DNA from: Cellulomonas xylanilytica
Lineage (GTDB): Bacteria; Actinomycetota; Actinomycetes; Actinomycetales; Cellulomonadaceae
Reading direction: 5' to 3'
DNA length: 64,000 nucleotides
Assembly: GCF_007989805.1 (NCBI RefSeq)
Contig: NZ_BJUB01000008.1
Span: forward strand, 124,001-188,000
The notes below the pieces were generated by a model. That model did not search any database. It had not been told where the DNA came from and worked only from the letters and a program-made list of their open reading frames with translations. The translations under genes and the position numbers were made by a program. Each line of letters starts with the position of its first letter. Within the stretch, counting starts at the first letter, position 1. Below, in pieces: positions 28,288-37,463 of this stretch.

Positions 28288-28743
28288 GTGAGCACCCCGC
28301 TGATCACCCCGGACCTGGTCGCCGTCGACCTGGTCGCCACCGACCGCGACGACGCGACCCGCCAGCTGATCGACCTCCTGGCCGCCGCAGGCCGCGTGAC
28401 CGACGCCGACGGCTTCCACGCCGACGTGCGTGCCCGCGAGGCCCAGATGGCCACCGGCATGCCCGGCGGGATCGGCCTGCCGCACGCCCGGTCCAGCCAC
28501 GTCACCGTGCCCAGCCTGGCGGTCGGCAAGGTCGCGGCCGGCGTCGACTTCGGGGCGCCCGACGGCCCGGCGACGCTGGTCTTCCTCATCGCCGCCCCCG
28601 ACGCGGGCGACGGCGACCACCTCAAGATCCTCGCGGCGCTCGCCCGCCGCCTCGTGCACGAGTCGTTCCGCACGTCCCTCAAGGAGGCCGGGGACGCCGA
28701 GACGGTCGCCGAGATCGTCACCCGAGAGGTCGTGCCCTCATGA
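28288..28743 (+). CDS. fruB: PTS fructose-specific EIIA
   Basis: 151 residues. The EIIA-Fru/mannitol domain carries the phosphorylated His66 in GGIGLPHARS. It takes phosphate from HPr and passes it to EIIB. It is a free protein here, not fused to HPr or to EIIBC. AAGGAG lies seven bases before the GTG start. Its stop overlaps the EIIBC start. Confidence 0.93.
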   Translation: MSTPLITPDLVAVDLVATDRDDATRQLIDLLAAAGRVTDADGFHADVRAREAQMATGMPGGIGLPHARSSHVTVPSLAVGKVAAGVDFGAPDGPATLVFLIAAPDAGDGDHLKILAALARRLVHESFRTSLKEAGDAETVAEIVTREVVPS

Positions 28744-30248
28744 AGCTCGTCGCCGTCTCCTCCTGCCCCACGGGCATCGCGCACACGTACATGGCCGCCG
28801 AGGCGCTCGAGCAGGCCGGCAAGGCCGCCGGGCACGAGGTCCACGTGGAGACGCAGGGCGCGGCCGGCTCGACGCCGCTCGACCCCGCGATCATCGCGGC
28901 CGCCGACGGCGTCATCTACGCCGCGGACCTCGAGGTCAAGGACAAGGACCGCTTCGCCGGCAAGCCGTTCGTCGACGTCGGCGTGAAGAAGGCCGTGCAC
29001 GACGCACCCGGCGTCATCGCGGCGGCTGTCGCGGCCGTCGAGGCAGGCGTGCCCGCCGGCGGTCCCGCGGCACCCTCGGCCGTTCCCGTGACCAAGGTCG
29101 ACCGGAACGCCGGTGCCGGCACCCGGATCCGGCAGTGGCTGATGACGGGGGTCTCGTACATGATCCCGTTCGTCGCCGCGGGCGGGATCCTCATCGCGCT
29201 GGGGTTCATGGTCGCCCAGTTCGCGGGCGGCTCCGACGGCGTCATCGAGGTCACCGACATCCCCGTGTCGCACCTGCTGAACGACTTCAACGCGACGAAC
29301 GGCATGGACTGGGCCGCGCTCCTCTTCCAGACCGGCGCGGTCGCCTTCGGGTTCCTCGTCCCGGTGCTCTCCGGCTTCATCGCCTACGCGATCGCCGACC
29401 GGCCCGGCCTGGTGCCCGGCTTCGTCGGCGGCGCGATCTCGGTGGCCGTCGGCGCCGGCTTCCTCGGTGGCCTGGTGACCGGCTTCATGGCCGGGTTCCT
29501 CGCGCTGTGGATCAGCCGCTGGAAGGTGCCCAAGGGCGTCCGCGGCGTGATGCCGGTGGTCGTCATCCCGCTGCTGTCGACGTTCGTCGTCGGCCTCGTG
29601 ATGTTCCTCATCATCGGCCAGCCGATCGCGAGCCTCATGACGGGACTGAGCGACTGGCTGAACGGCCTGTCCGGGGCCAACCTGCTGCTGCTCGGTGCCC
29701 TCCTCGGCGCGATGATGGGCTTCGACCTCGGCGGTCCGATCAACAAGGTCGCCTACACCTTCGCGGTGACCGGCCTGGCGACCGAGGGCCTGGCCACGGA
29801 CGCCGTCCAGTACCAGATCATGGCCGCGGTGATGGCGGCCGGCATGGTGGCCCCGCTGGCCATGGCGCTGGCGACGACCGTGCGCAAGAAGCTGTTCACG
29901 CACGCCGAGCAGGAGAACGGCAAGGCCGCGTGGCTGCTAGGGCTCTCCTTCATCTCCGAGGGCGCCATCCCGTTCGCGGCGGCAGACCCGTGGCGCGTCA
30001 TCGTGTCCTCGCTCGTCGGCTCGAGCGTCACCGGGGCGATCGTCATGGCGGCCGGCTCCGGCGTGCGCGCCCCGCACGGCGGCATCTGGGTCCTCCCGCT
30101 CATCTCGAACCCTCTCGGGTTCGTCATGGCCGTCGCGATCGGGGTCGTCGTCACCACCGGGCTCGTCGTCGTCCTCAAGAGCGCCAAGCCCAACGAGATC
30201 GTCCAGGCCGAGCAGGCCGCCGATGCCGAGGCGCTCGTCGCCGCCTGA
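28740..30248 (+). CDS. fruA: PTS fructose-specific EIIBC
   Basis: 502 residues. N-terminal EIIB (1-100) with phosphocysteine Cys9 in SSCPTGIAHTYMA; linker about 105-120; then the EIIC channel with about nine to ten membrane segments from residue 130 (VSYMIPFVAAGGILIALGFM, FDLGGPINKVAYTF, and ISEGAIPFAA near the end). Brings fructose in as fructose-1-phosphate. The ATG overlaps the EIIA stop. ptsH follows after 35 bases. Confidence 0.96.
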   Translation: MKLVAVSSCPTGIAHTYMAAEALEQAGKAAGHEVHVETQGAAGSTPLDPAIIAAADGVIYAADLEVKDKDRFAGKPFVDVGVKKAVHDAPGVIAAAVAAVEAGVPAGGPAAPSAVPVTKVDRNAGAGTRIRQWLMTGVSYMIPFVAAGGILIALGFMVAQFAGGSDGVIEVTDIPVSHLLNDFNATNGMDWAALLFQTGAVAFGFLVPVLSGFIAYAIADRPGLVPGFVGGAISVAVGAGFLGGLVTGFMAGFLALWISRWKVPKGVRGVMPVVVIPLLSTFVVGLVMFLIIGQPIASLMTGLSDWLNGLSGANLLLLGALLGAMMGFDLGGPINKVAYTFAVTGLATEGLATDAVQYQIMAAVMAAGMVAPLAMALATTVRKKLFTHAEQENGKAAWLLGLSFISEGAIPFAAADPWRVIVSSLVGSSVTGAIVMAAGSGVRAPHGGIWVLPLISNPLGFVMAVAIGVVVTTGLVVVLKSAKPNEIVQAEQAADAEALVAA

Positions 30249-30283
30249 CCTGCCCTCGACCGAACCTCTGATCGGAGATCGCC

Positions 30284-30562
30284 ATGCCTCAGCGCACCGT
30301 TGCCGTCGCCTCCCGCGTCGGTCTGCACGCCCGCCCCGCCATGCTCTTCACGCAGGCCGTCGCCGAGACGGGTCTGCCGGTCACCATCGCCCGCCCGGGC
30401 GGTGAGCCGGTCGACGCCGGCAGCATCCTGTTCGTCATGTCGCTCGGCGTGCCCAGCGGCGAGGAGGTCACGCTGACCGCGGAGGGCGAGGGGGCCGACG
30501 CGGCGCTCGACGGCCTGGTCGACCTGCTGGCGACCGACCTGGACGCGGAGGAGGCGTCATGA
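30284..30562 (+). CDS. ptsH: Phosphocarrier protein HPr
   Basis: 92 residues. His15 in GLHARPA is the site phosphorylated by EI. Ser47 lies in the AGSILFVMSLGV loop equivalent to the HPr-kinase site of Firmicutes, though no hprK is seen here. The general PTS phosphocarrier is encoded within the fructose operon. A CGGAG ribosome site precedes the ATG, and its stop overlaps ptsI. Confidence 0.97.
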   Translation: MPQRTVAVASRVGLHARPAMLFTQAVAETGLPVTIARPGGEPVDAGSILFVMSLGVPSGEEVTLTAEGEGADAALDGLVDLLATDLDAEEAS

Positions 30563-32268
30563 GCACGACGAGCACCGCGCGCGTGCTGCAGGGAGTCGGT
30601 GTCGGCCGGCGGGCGGTCGTCGGGCCCGTCGCGCAGGTCCGGCCGGCGCCCCACGTCGCGGCGGACGCACCGCTGCTCGTCGACGGGCTTCCTGCCGACG
30701 CGCCGACCGCGCACGCCGTGGTCGAGCAGGCGTTCGCCGACGTCGCCGCGCGGCTGCGGGAGCAGTCGGGCCGGTCCACGGGCACGGTGAAGGACGTCCT
30801 GGCGGCCACCGCGCAGATGGCCGACGACCGCGCGCTCCGGACGCAGGTGCTCGCCCGCATCGACGCGGGAGAGCCGGTCGTCAGCGCGATCGACGGCATC
30901 GTCGAGATGTTCGCGACGATGTTCGAGCAGGCGGGTGGCTACCTCGCCGAGCGGGTCACCGACCTGCGCTCGGTCCGCGACCGCGTCGTCGCCGCGGCGA
31001 TGGGCCTGCCCGCACCGGGCGTCCCCGCGCTGGACCGGCCGTCGGTCGTCGTCGCCAAGGACCTCGCCCCCGCCGACACCGCCGCGCTCGACCTGGCGAA
31101 CGTCCTCGCGATCGTCACGGAGCTCGGCGGCCCGACGGGCCACACCGCGATCATCGCCGGCCAGCTGGGGCTGCCCTGCATCGTGCGGGTGGCGGGCGCC
31201 ACGGCGCTCCCCGACGGCGCCGACGTCGCCGTCGACGCGGCCGACGGGACCGTCACCGTGGATCCCGACGAGACGCAGCGCGCGGAGCTGGAGCGGCGCG
31301 CGACCGTCGAGCGGACCCTCGAGTCGGACACGGCGCCCGGTGCGACCGCCGACGGCCGCGCGGTGGCGCTGCTGGCCAACATCGGCACGGCCGAGGACGC
31401 CGCCCGCGTCGCCGGCGGCGGGGTCGAGGGCGTCGGCCTGTTCCGGACCGAGGTGCTGTTCCTGGAGAGCACGACGGCGCCCACCCAGGAGGACCAGGCG
31501 GCGGTCTACGCGCGCGTCCTGCGGTCGTTCGGGGACCGCAAGGTCGTCGTGCGCACGCTCGACGCCGGCGCGGACAAGCCGCTCGCCTTCGCGACGCAGC
31601 CCGACGAGGAGAACCCGGCGCTCGGCGTGCGCGGCTACCGGCTGGTGCGGACGCACCCCGAGCTCCTGGAGACGCAGCTCGAGGCGCTCGCGCACGCGCA
31701 GTCCGCGACGGGGACGACCCCCTGGGTGATGGCGCCGATGATCGCGACGGCCGCGGAGGCCCGGGCGTTCGCCGCCCGGGCGCGTGCGGCGGGCGTCGCG
31801 ACGGTCGGCGTGATGATCGAGGTCCCGGCAGCCGCCCTGCGCGCGCAGGAGATCCTCGCCGAGGTCGACTTCGTCTCCCTGGGGACCAACGACCTCGCGC
31901 AGTACACGATGGCGACCGACCGCCTGCGCGGTGAGCTGGCCGACCTCCTCGACCCGTGGCAGCCGGCCGTCCTCGACCTCGTCGACGCGACCGCCCGCGC
32001 GGGGCTGCAGGCGCGCAAGCCGGTCGGCGTCTGCGGGGAGTCCGCGTCCGACCCGGTGCTCGCGCTGGTGCTCGTCGGCCTCGGCGTGACCAGCCTGTCG
32101 ATGTCCGCAGGTGCCGTCCCGGCCGTCCGGTACGCGCTGCGGCACCACACCACGGCGGAGTGCGCGACCATGGCGGCCGCCGCGCTCGCGGCACCGTCGG
32201 CGGCCGACGGCCGGGCCGCGGTCGTCGGGCTGCTGCACGCGGACGTGCGCGAGACGCTGGGCGTGTAG
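30559..32268 (+). CDS. ptsI: Phosphoenolpyruvate--protein phosphotransferase (PTS enzyme I)
   Basis: 569 residues. Starts the phosphorelay with PEP. His195 in GGPTGHTAIIA is phosphorylated; FRTEVLFL, ADKPLAFA, VGVMIEVPAAAL and GTNDLAQYTMA mark the PEP-binding barrel, and Cys in PVGVCGESASDP is the usual catalytic cysteine. The ATG overlaps the ptsH stop. It is the last gene of a six-gene unit (26581-32268). Confidence 0.97.
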   Translation: MSTTSTARVLQGVGVGRRAVVGPVAQVRPAPHVAADAPLLVDGLPADAPTAHAVVEQAFADVAARLREQSGRSTGTVKDVLAATAQMADDRALRTQVLARIDAGEPVVSAIDGIVEMFATMFEQAGGYLAERVTDLRSVRDRVVAAAMGLPAPGVPALDRPSVVVAKDLAPADTAALDLANVLAIVTELGGPTGHTAIIAGQLGLPCIVRVAGATALPDGADVAVDAADGTVTVDPDETQRAELERRATVERTLESDTAPGATADGRAVALLANIGTAEDAARVAGGGVEGVGLFRTEVLFLESTTAPTQEDQAAVYARVLRSFGDRKVVVRTLDAGADKPLAFATQPDEENPALGVRGYRLVRTHPELLETQLEALAHAQSATGTTPWVMAPMIATAAEARAFAARARAAGVATVGVMIEVPAAALRAQEILAEVDFVSLGTNDLAQYTMATDRLRGELADLLDPWQPAVLDLVDATARAGLQARKPVGVCGESASDPVLALVLVGLGVTSLSMSAGAVPAVRYALRHHTTAECATMAAAALAAPSAADGRAAVVGLLHADVRETLGV

Positions 32269-32295
32269 GCGCGCGGGATCCGGCGATCGCGCGCG

Positions 32296-32301
32296 TACCC
32301 T
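32296..32301 (+). promoter_or_regulatory. -10 hexamer TACCCT of gabD2
   Basis: TACCCT with a seven-base gap to ATG 32309 and no ribosome site, so the aldehyde dehydrogenase gene appears to be transcribed separately from the PTS operon. Confidence 0.5.
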
Positions 32302-32308
32302 CGCGGTT

Positions 32309-33940
32309 ATGGCGCACGACCCGGGACACATCGAGCTCCACGACCCCGAGACCGACCCGCTCGCGACGTACGTCCTCGAGCCGGACGACGTCCGCCCGCT
32401 GCTGAGACGCGTGGTCTCCTCGCCCGGGGCGGGGACGACCACGTCGCACGCGCCGTTCACCGGGAGCCCGATCGCGGCGATCCCGCTGTCCACGCCTGAC
32501 GACGTGGCCCGTGCCGCGAAGAACGCGCGCGCAGCGCAACGACTCTGGGCGGCCCGCCCGCTGCGCGACCGCACCGCGGTCCTGTCCCGCGTCCACGACC
32601 TCGTGCTCGAGCGCCAGAGCGACGTGCTGGACCTCATCCAGCTGGAGTCCGGCAAGGCGCGGGTCTCGGCGTTCGAGGAGGTCTGCGACATCGCGCTGGT
32701 CGCCCGGCACTACGCGTCGCGCGCCGGCCGGTACCTCGCACCGCGTCGGGTGCCGGGCCTGCTCCCGGGCCTGACCAGCGTCCGCGTCCTGCGGCACCCG
32801 GTCGGCGTCGTCGGGATCGTCGCCCCCTGGAACTTCCCGCTGACGCTCACGCTGGGCGACGTGCTGCCGGCCCTCGTCGCCGGCAACGCCGTCCTCCTGC
32901 GGCCCGACCCGCAGACCTCGCTCACGTCCCTGTGGGCCGCGGAGCTGCTCGAGGAAGCCGGGCTGCCCGACGGGCTGCTGCAGGTCGTCGTCGGCGACGG
33001 ACCGACCGTCGGGGCCGCCGTCGTCCAGCACGTCGACCACGTGAGCTTCACGGGCTCCACGCGCACCGGCCGGGTCGTCGCGGCGCAGGCGGGGGAGCGG
33101 CTGGTGCCCGCGACGCTCGAGCTGGGCGGGAAGAACCCGATGTACGTCGCCGAGGACGTGGACGTCGAGGTCGCCGCCGAGGGGGCCGTCCGCGCCTGCT
33201 TCGTCGGCGCCGGGCAGGTCTGCGTGAGCATCGAGCGGATCTACGTGCACGAGGACGTGGCCGACGAGTTCACCGCCGCGTTCGTCCGGCGCACGCGCGA
33301 GGTGCGTCTCGGATCCGGCCTCGACTACCGGTCGGACATGGGCTCGCTGACGTCCGCCGCGCAGCTGGCCACGGTCGTCGAGCACGTCGAGGACGCCATC
33401 GGGCACGGCGCGACCGTCCTCGCGGGAGGTGTCCACCGCACCGACCTCGGCCCGTGGTTCTACGAGCCGACCATCCTGACCGACGTGCCCGCCGAGGCAC
33501 GGCTGGGACGGGAGGAGACCTTCGGGCCGGTCGTGAGCCTCTACCGGGTGGCCTCCGACGACGAGGCCGTGGCGGCGATGAACGACAGCGACCTCGGGCT
33601 CAACGCGAGCATCTGGACCGCGGACACCCGCCGTGGCGCCGCGATCGCCGCCCGGGTCCGGGCCGGCACCGTGAACGTCAACGAGGGGTACGCCGCGACC
33701 TGGGGCTCCGTCGCGGCGCCGCAGGGTGGTGTCGGTGCCTCGGGGATCGGCAGCCGGCACGGCCGTGAGGGCCTGTGGGAGACGACGCGGGTGCAGACGG
33801 TCGCGGTCCAGCGGGGCGCGCACGGCGTCCTCGGCGGCCCCGGCGTGGGCCTGCACCGCCTGTTCGACCTGGGCACCGACACCTGGCCCCGCGTCTACAC
33901 GGAGGTCCTGCGCACCATGAAGAGGCTCCGCCTCCCGTAG
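32309..33940 (+). CDS. gabD2: Succinate-semialdehyde dehydrogenase (NADP+)
   Basis: 543 residues. ALDH superfamily with catalytic Cys in VGAGQVCVSIERIYV and Glu in ATLELGGKNPM; the NAD(P) segment is VAPWNFPLTLTLGD and the closing loop GTVNVNEGYAATWGS. Sequence around these motifs follows mycobacterial GabD2. Oxidises succinic semialdehyde to succinate, a route into the TCA cycle or from GABA. It converges with ackA across an 82-base gap that carries a hairpin. Confidence 0.88.
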   Translation: MAHDPGHIELHDPETDPLATYVLEPDDVRPLLRRVVSSPGAGTTTSHAPFTGSPIAAIPLSTPDDVARAAKNARAAQRLWAARPLRDRTAVLSRVHDLVLERQSDVLDLIQLESGKARVSAFEEVCDIALVARHYASRAGRYLAPRRVPGLLPGLTSVRVLRHPVGVVGIVAPWNFPLTLTLGDVLPALVAGNAVLLRPDPQTSLTSLWAAELLEEAGLPDGLLQVVVGDGPTVGAAVVQHVDHVSFTGSTRTGRVVAAQAGERLVPATLELGGKNPMYVAEDVDVEVAAEGAVRACFVGAGQVCVSIERIYVHEDVADEFTAAFVRRTREVRLGSGLDYRSDMGSLTSAAQLATVVEHVEDAIGHGATVLAGGVHRTDLGPWFYEPTILTDVPAEARLGREETFGPVVSLYRVASDDEAVAAMNDSDLGLNASIWTADTRRGAAIAARVRAGTVNVNEGYAATWGSVAAPQGGVGASGIGSRHGREGLWETTRVQTVAVQRGAHGVLGGPGVGLHRLFDLGTDTWPRVYTEVLRTMKRLRLP

Positions 33941-33974
33941 CGAACCCGACGTGGGTGCCGTTCCCGTTCCCGTT

Positions 33975-34004
33975 CCCGGGGCCGGTGACGACACCGGTGC
34001 CGGG
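33975..34004. terminator. Imperfect hairpin between convergent gabD2 and ackA
   Basis: 33975-33987 pairs with 33992-34004 (11 of 13 positions), loop ACGA. A short GTTCCC tandem repeat (three and a half copies, 33958-33977) leads into it. It probably stops transcription from both sides. Confidence 0.45.
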
Positions 34005-34022
34005 TTCGGCGCCGCGTCGCCG

Positions 34023-35318
34023 TCAGGCGTGGCCCGTGGCTGCCGGCGCCGGGTCCGACTCGTCGCTCGTGCCCTCGTAGCCGGCGGCCTCGATCGTCGC
34101 GACCGCCTGGCGGGCGATGGCGAGCTCCTCGTTGGTCGGGACGACCATCACGAGGGTGCTGGTCCAGTCCGGCGAGATGATCGTCGGCTCCGTCTTGCGG
34201 CCGGCGTTGCGGTCGGGATCGACCGCGATGCCCATCGACTCCAGGCCCTCGAGCGCGCGGGCGCGGACCACAGGGTCGTTCTCGCCGACCCCGGCGGTGA
34301 ACGTGATGACGTCCACCCGGCCGAGGACGGCGTGATAGGCGCCGATGTACTTGCGCAGCCGGTGGATGTAGACGTCGAACGCCAGCGAGGCGTCGGCGGA
34401 GCCGGCGTCGATCAGCTTGCGCAGCTCACGGAAGTCGTTCTCGCCCGCCAGCCCCTTCAGGCCCGAGCGCCGGTTGAGCAGGTCGTCCACCTCGTCGACC
34501 GACAGCCCGGCGTTGCGCTGCAGGTGGATGAGCACCGCGGGGTCGAGGTCGCCCGACCGCGTGCCCATGACGAGGCCCTCCAGCGGGGTCATGCCCATGG
34601 ACGTCTCCACCGCGACGCCCCCGCGGACCGCCGACGCGGACGCGCCGTTGCCCAGGTGCAGCACGATCTGGTTGAGGTCCTCGAGCCGGCGGCCGAGCAC
34701 GCGCGCGACCTTGCCGGACACGTACTGGTGCGACGTCCCGTGGAACCCGTACCGCCGCACGCCGTGCTCCCGGGCGACGTCCCGGTCGATCGCGTAGGTG
34801 GCCGCGGCCTCGGGCAGGGTACGGAAGAACGCGGTGTCGAACACGACGACGTGCGGGACGTCCGGCAGCAGCTCACGGGCCACCTGGATGCCGGTGAGGT
34901 TGGGCGGGTTGTGCAGGGGAGCCAGCGGGGAGATCGCGTCGATCTGGGCGACCACCTCGTCGTCCACGATGACCGGGGCCCCGAACACGGACCCCCCGTG
35001 CACCACCCGGTGGCCGACCGCGACCACGTGCGCCTGGCCGAGGTCGGGGCCGACCTCCTCGAACAGGGCGAGCACCGCCCGCAGACCGGCGCCGTGGTCG
35101 GCGACCGGGTCCGTGCGCTCGGTGGTGTTGCCGCCGTACGTGTGCCGCACCGAGCCCTCGTCCTCGCCGATCCGCTCGACGAGGCCCGACGCGATCGCCT
35201 CACCGCCCACCGGGTTGACCAGCTGGTACTTGATCGACGACGAGCCGGAGTTCACGACGAGGACGCTGCCGTGCGCGCCGAGGGCCGACCCGGGGGTCGG
35301 CTGGGAGATCGGGCTCAT
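34023..35318 (-). CDS. ackA: Acetate kinase
   Basis: 431 residues. Interconverts acetyl-phosphate plus ADP with acetate plus ATP. VLVVNSGSSSIKYQL opens the ASKHA fold; VGHRVVHGG, FDTAFF, GFHGTSHQYV and LHLGNGASASAV are family signatures. An N-terminal extension of about 16 residues precedes the usual start. The ATG at 35318 has GGAGG ahead and overlaps the pta stop (ATGA). It is the last gene of the xfp-pta-ackA unit. Confidence 0.97.
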   Translation of the reverse strand: MSPISQPTPGSALGAHGSVLVVNSGSSSIKYQLVNPVGGEAIASGLVERIGEDEGSVRHTYGGNTTERTDPVADHGAGLRAVLALFEEVGPDLGQAHVVAVGHRVVHGGSVFGAPVIVDDEVVAQIDAISPLAPLHNPPNLTGIQVARELLPDVPHVVVFDTAFFRTLPEAAATYAIDRDVAREHGVRRYGFHGTSHQYVSGKVARVLGRRLEDLNQIVLHLGNGASASAVRGGVAVETSMGMTPLEGLVMGTRSGDLDPAVLIHLQRNAGLSVDEVDDLLNRRSGLKGLAGENDFRELRKLIDAGSADASLAFDVYIHRLRKYIGAYHAVLGRVDVITFTAGVGENDPVVRARALEGLESMGIAVDPDRNAGRKTEPTIISPDWTSTLVMVVPTNEELAIARQAVATIEAAGYEGTSDESDPAPAATGHA

Positions 35319-37387
35319 GTGAGGTCCTCCGCCTGCGCCTGGATGGCGGTGATCGCCACGGTGTTCACGATGTCCTGCACCAGCGCGCCGCGGGACAGGT
35401 CGTTGACCGGCTTGCGCAGACCCTGCAGGACCGGCCCGATGGCGATCGCACCCGCCGACCGCTGCACGGCCTTGTACGTGTTGTTGCCGGTGTTCAGGTC
35501 CGGGAACACGAACACCGTCGCGCGCCCCGCCACCGCCGAGTCCGGCATCTTCGTCTTGGCGACGGACGCGTCGACGGCGGCGTCGTACTGGATGGGGCCC
35601 TCGACGGACAGGTCGGGCCGGCGCTCGCGGACGAGCGCCGTCGCGGTGCGGACCTTCTCCACGTCGGCGCCCGAGCCGGACTCACCGGTGGAGTAGGACA
35701 GCATCGCGATGCGCGGCTCGATGCCGAACTGCTGGGCGGTGCCCGCCGACGAGATCGCGATGTCGGCCAGCTGCTCCGCCGTGGGGTCGGGGATCACCGC
35801 GCAGTCCGCGTAGACCAGCACCCGGTCCTCGAGGCACATGAGGAACGCGCTGGACACGCTGGAGACGCCCGGGGTGGTCTTGATGATCTCGAACGACGGC
35901 TTGATCGTGTGGGCCGTGGTGTGCGCGGCGCCGGAGACCATGCCGTCGGCCAGCCCGAGCTGGACCATCATCGTGCCGAAGTACGACACCGACGAGACGA
36001 TCTCGCGCGCCCGGTCGACCGTCATGCCCTTGTGCTTGCGCATCTCGGTGTACTCGACGGCGAACCGCTCGAGCAGCTCGCCGTCGCGCGGGTCGATGAT
36101 CGCGGCGTCGTCGAGGGCGAGGCCCAGCTCCGTGGCACGGGCGCGGATGGCCGGCTCGTCCCCGAGGATCGTGAGGTCCGCGACGCCACGCTGCAGGAGC
36201 GTCGACGCCGCGCGCAGGATCCGGTCGTCCCCGCCCTCGGGGAGCACCACGTGCTGGCGGTCGGACCGGGCCCGGTCCAGCAGCGCGAACTCGAACATCA
36301 GCGGCGTGACCACCTCGGGCCGCTCCACGTCGAGGGCCGCGAGCAGCGCCTCCCCGTCGACGTGCTGCTCGAACAGCGACAGCGCCGTGTCGACCTTGCG
36401 CTGCGAGTCGGCCGTCAGGCGCCCGTGCGTGTCCCCGACGGCGCTCGCCGACCGGAAGGTGCCCAGCTCGGTGGACAGGATCGGCAGCCTGCTCCCGAGG
36501 CCCTCCACCAGCCGGGCGATCAGCGGCGCCGGACGGAACCCCCCGTTGAGGATGATCCCGGCCAGCGACGGGAACCCCTCGGCCTGGTGCGCCATGAGCA
36601 GGCCGAGCAGCACGTCGGACCGGTCGCCCGGCGTGATGACGACCGACCCGTCGGTCAGCTTGCCCAGCAGGTGCTCGACGGACATGGCCCCGACGATGAC
36701 GTCGAGGACCTCGCGCGACAGCAGGTCCTCGTCGCCCGCGATGAGGGTGCCCCGGACCGCCTCCGACAGCTGCCGGACGGTCGGGGCGGTGAGGAACGGG
36801 TTCTCCGGCACCGCCCACGCGGGCAGCCCGGTCCCGGCGCGCAGGGCGTCCCGGACCCCGCTGACCGACCCCGGAGCGCACCGGTTGGCCACGACCGAGA
36901 CCACCTGCGCGTGGTTGGCCTGCATCTCGGTGACCACGACGTCCGCCACCTGCGCGACGACCGCCGGCTTGCGGTGGCCACCGTTGATGACGAGCACCAC
37001 CGGGGCGCCCAGGTTGGCGGCGATGCGGGCGTTGTAGGCCAGCTCGGTCGGGCCGGCGACGTCCGTGTAGTCGGTGCCCACCACCACGACCGCGTCGCAG
37101 CGCCGCTCGACGTCGTGGTACCGGGACACGATCTGCGCGAGCGCCGCCTCCGGGTCGTCCAGCACGTGCTCGTACGTCACCCCGACGCACTCGTCGTAGG
37201 TGAGGTCGACGCCGTCGTGATGGAGCAGGAGCTCCAGCACGTAGTCGCGCACGTCCGTGGACCGGGCCACCGGCCGGAACACCCCGACCCGCTGGACGGT
37301 GCGGGCCAGCAGGTCGACCAGACCCAGCGCGACCATGGACTTGCCGGAGTCCCCCTCGGGGGACGTGACGTAGATGCTGCGGGCCAC
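35315..37387 (-). CDS. pta: Phosphate acetyltransferase
   Basis: 690 residues, the long form. The N-terminal P-loop/BioD-like domain (SIYVTSPEGDSGKS) and a DRTGG domain make up about residues 1-350; the catalytic domain follows (VVLPEGGDDRILRAAS, YFGTMMVQLG, GAAHTTAHTIKP, MLSYSTGESGSGAD). Interconverts acetyl-CoA and acetyl-phosphate. GTG 37387 gives the family N-terminus and has GGAG nine bases ahead; a further GTG at 37450 would add 21 unlikely residues. Confidence 0.95.
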   Translation of the reverse strand: MARSIYVTSPEGDSGKSMVALGLVDLLARTVQRVGVFRPVARSTDVRDYVLELLLHHDGVDLTYDECVGVTYEHVLDDPEAALAQIVSRYHDVERRCDAVVVVGTDYTDVAGPTELAYNARIAANLGAPVVLVINGGHRKPAVVAQVADVVVTEMQANHAQVVSVVANRCAPGSVSGVRDALRAGTGLPAWAVPENPFLTAPTVRQLSEAVRGTLIAGDEDLLSREVLDVIVGAMSVEHLLGKLTDGSVVITPGDRSDVLLGLLMAHQAEGFPSLAGIILNGGFRPAPLIARLVEGLGSRLPILSTELGTFRSASAVGDTHGRLTADSQRKVDTALSLFEQHVDGEALLAALDVERPEVVTPLMFEFALLDRARSDRQHVVLPEGGDDRILRAASTLLQRGVADLTILGDEPAIRARATELGLALDDAAIIDPRDGELLERFAVEYTEMRKHKGMTVDRAREIVSSVSYFGTMMVQLGLADGMVSGAAHTTAHTIKPSFEIIKTTPGVSSVSSAFLMCLEDRVLVYADCAVIPDPTAEQLADIAISSAGTAQQFGIEPRIAMLSYSTGESGSGADVEKVRTATALVRERRPDLSVEGPIQYDAAVDASVAKTKMPDSAVAGRATVFVFPDLNTGNNTYKAVQRSAGAIAIGPVLQGLRKPVNDLSRGALVQDIVNTVAITAIQAQAEDLT

Positions 37388-37463
37388 GGTGGGCGTCTCC
37401 GATGCGGCAGTGCGGTGGATCCGTGGGGCGGGCAGCGGCGCCCGCCCCACGGACGAGGGGGTG

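Noticed and set aside
33958..33977. GTTCCC tandem repeat as a mobile or CRISPR-like element
   Set aside because: Only about three copies of six bases in an intergenic region; ordinary slippage.
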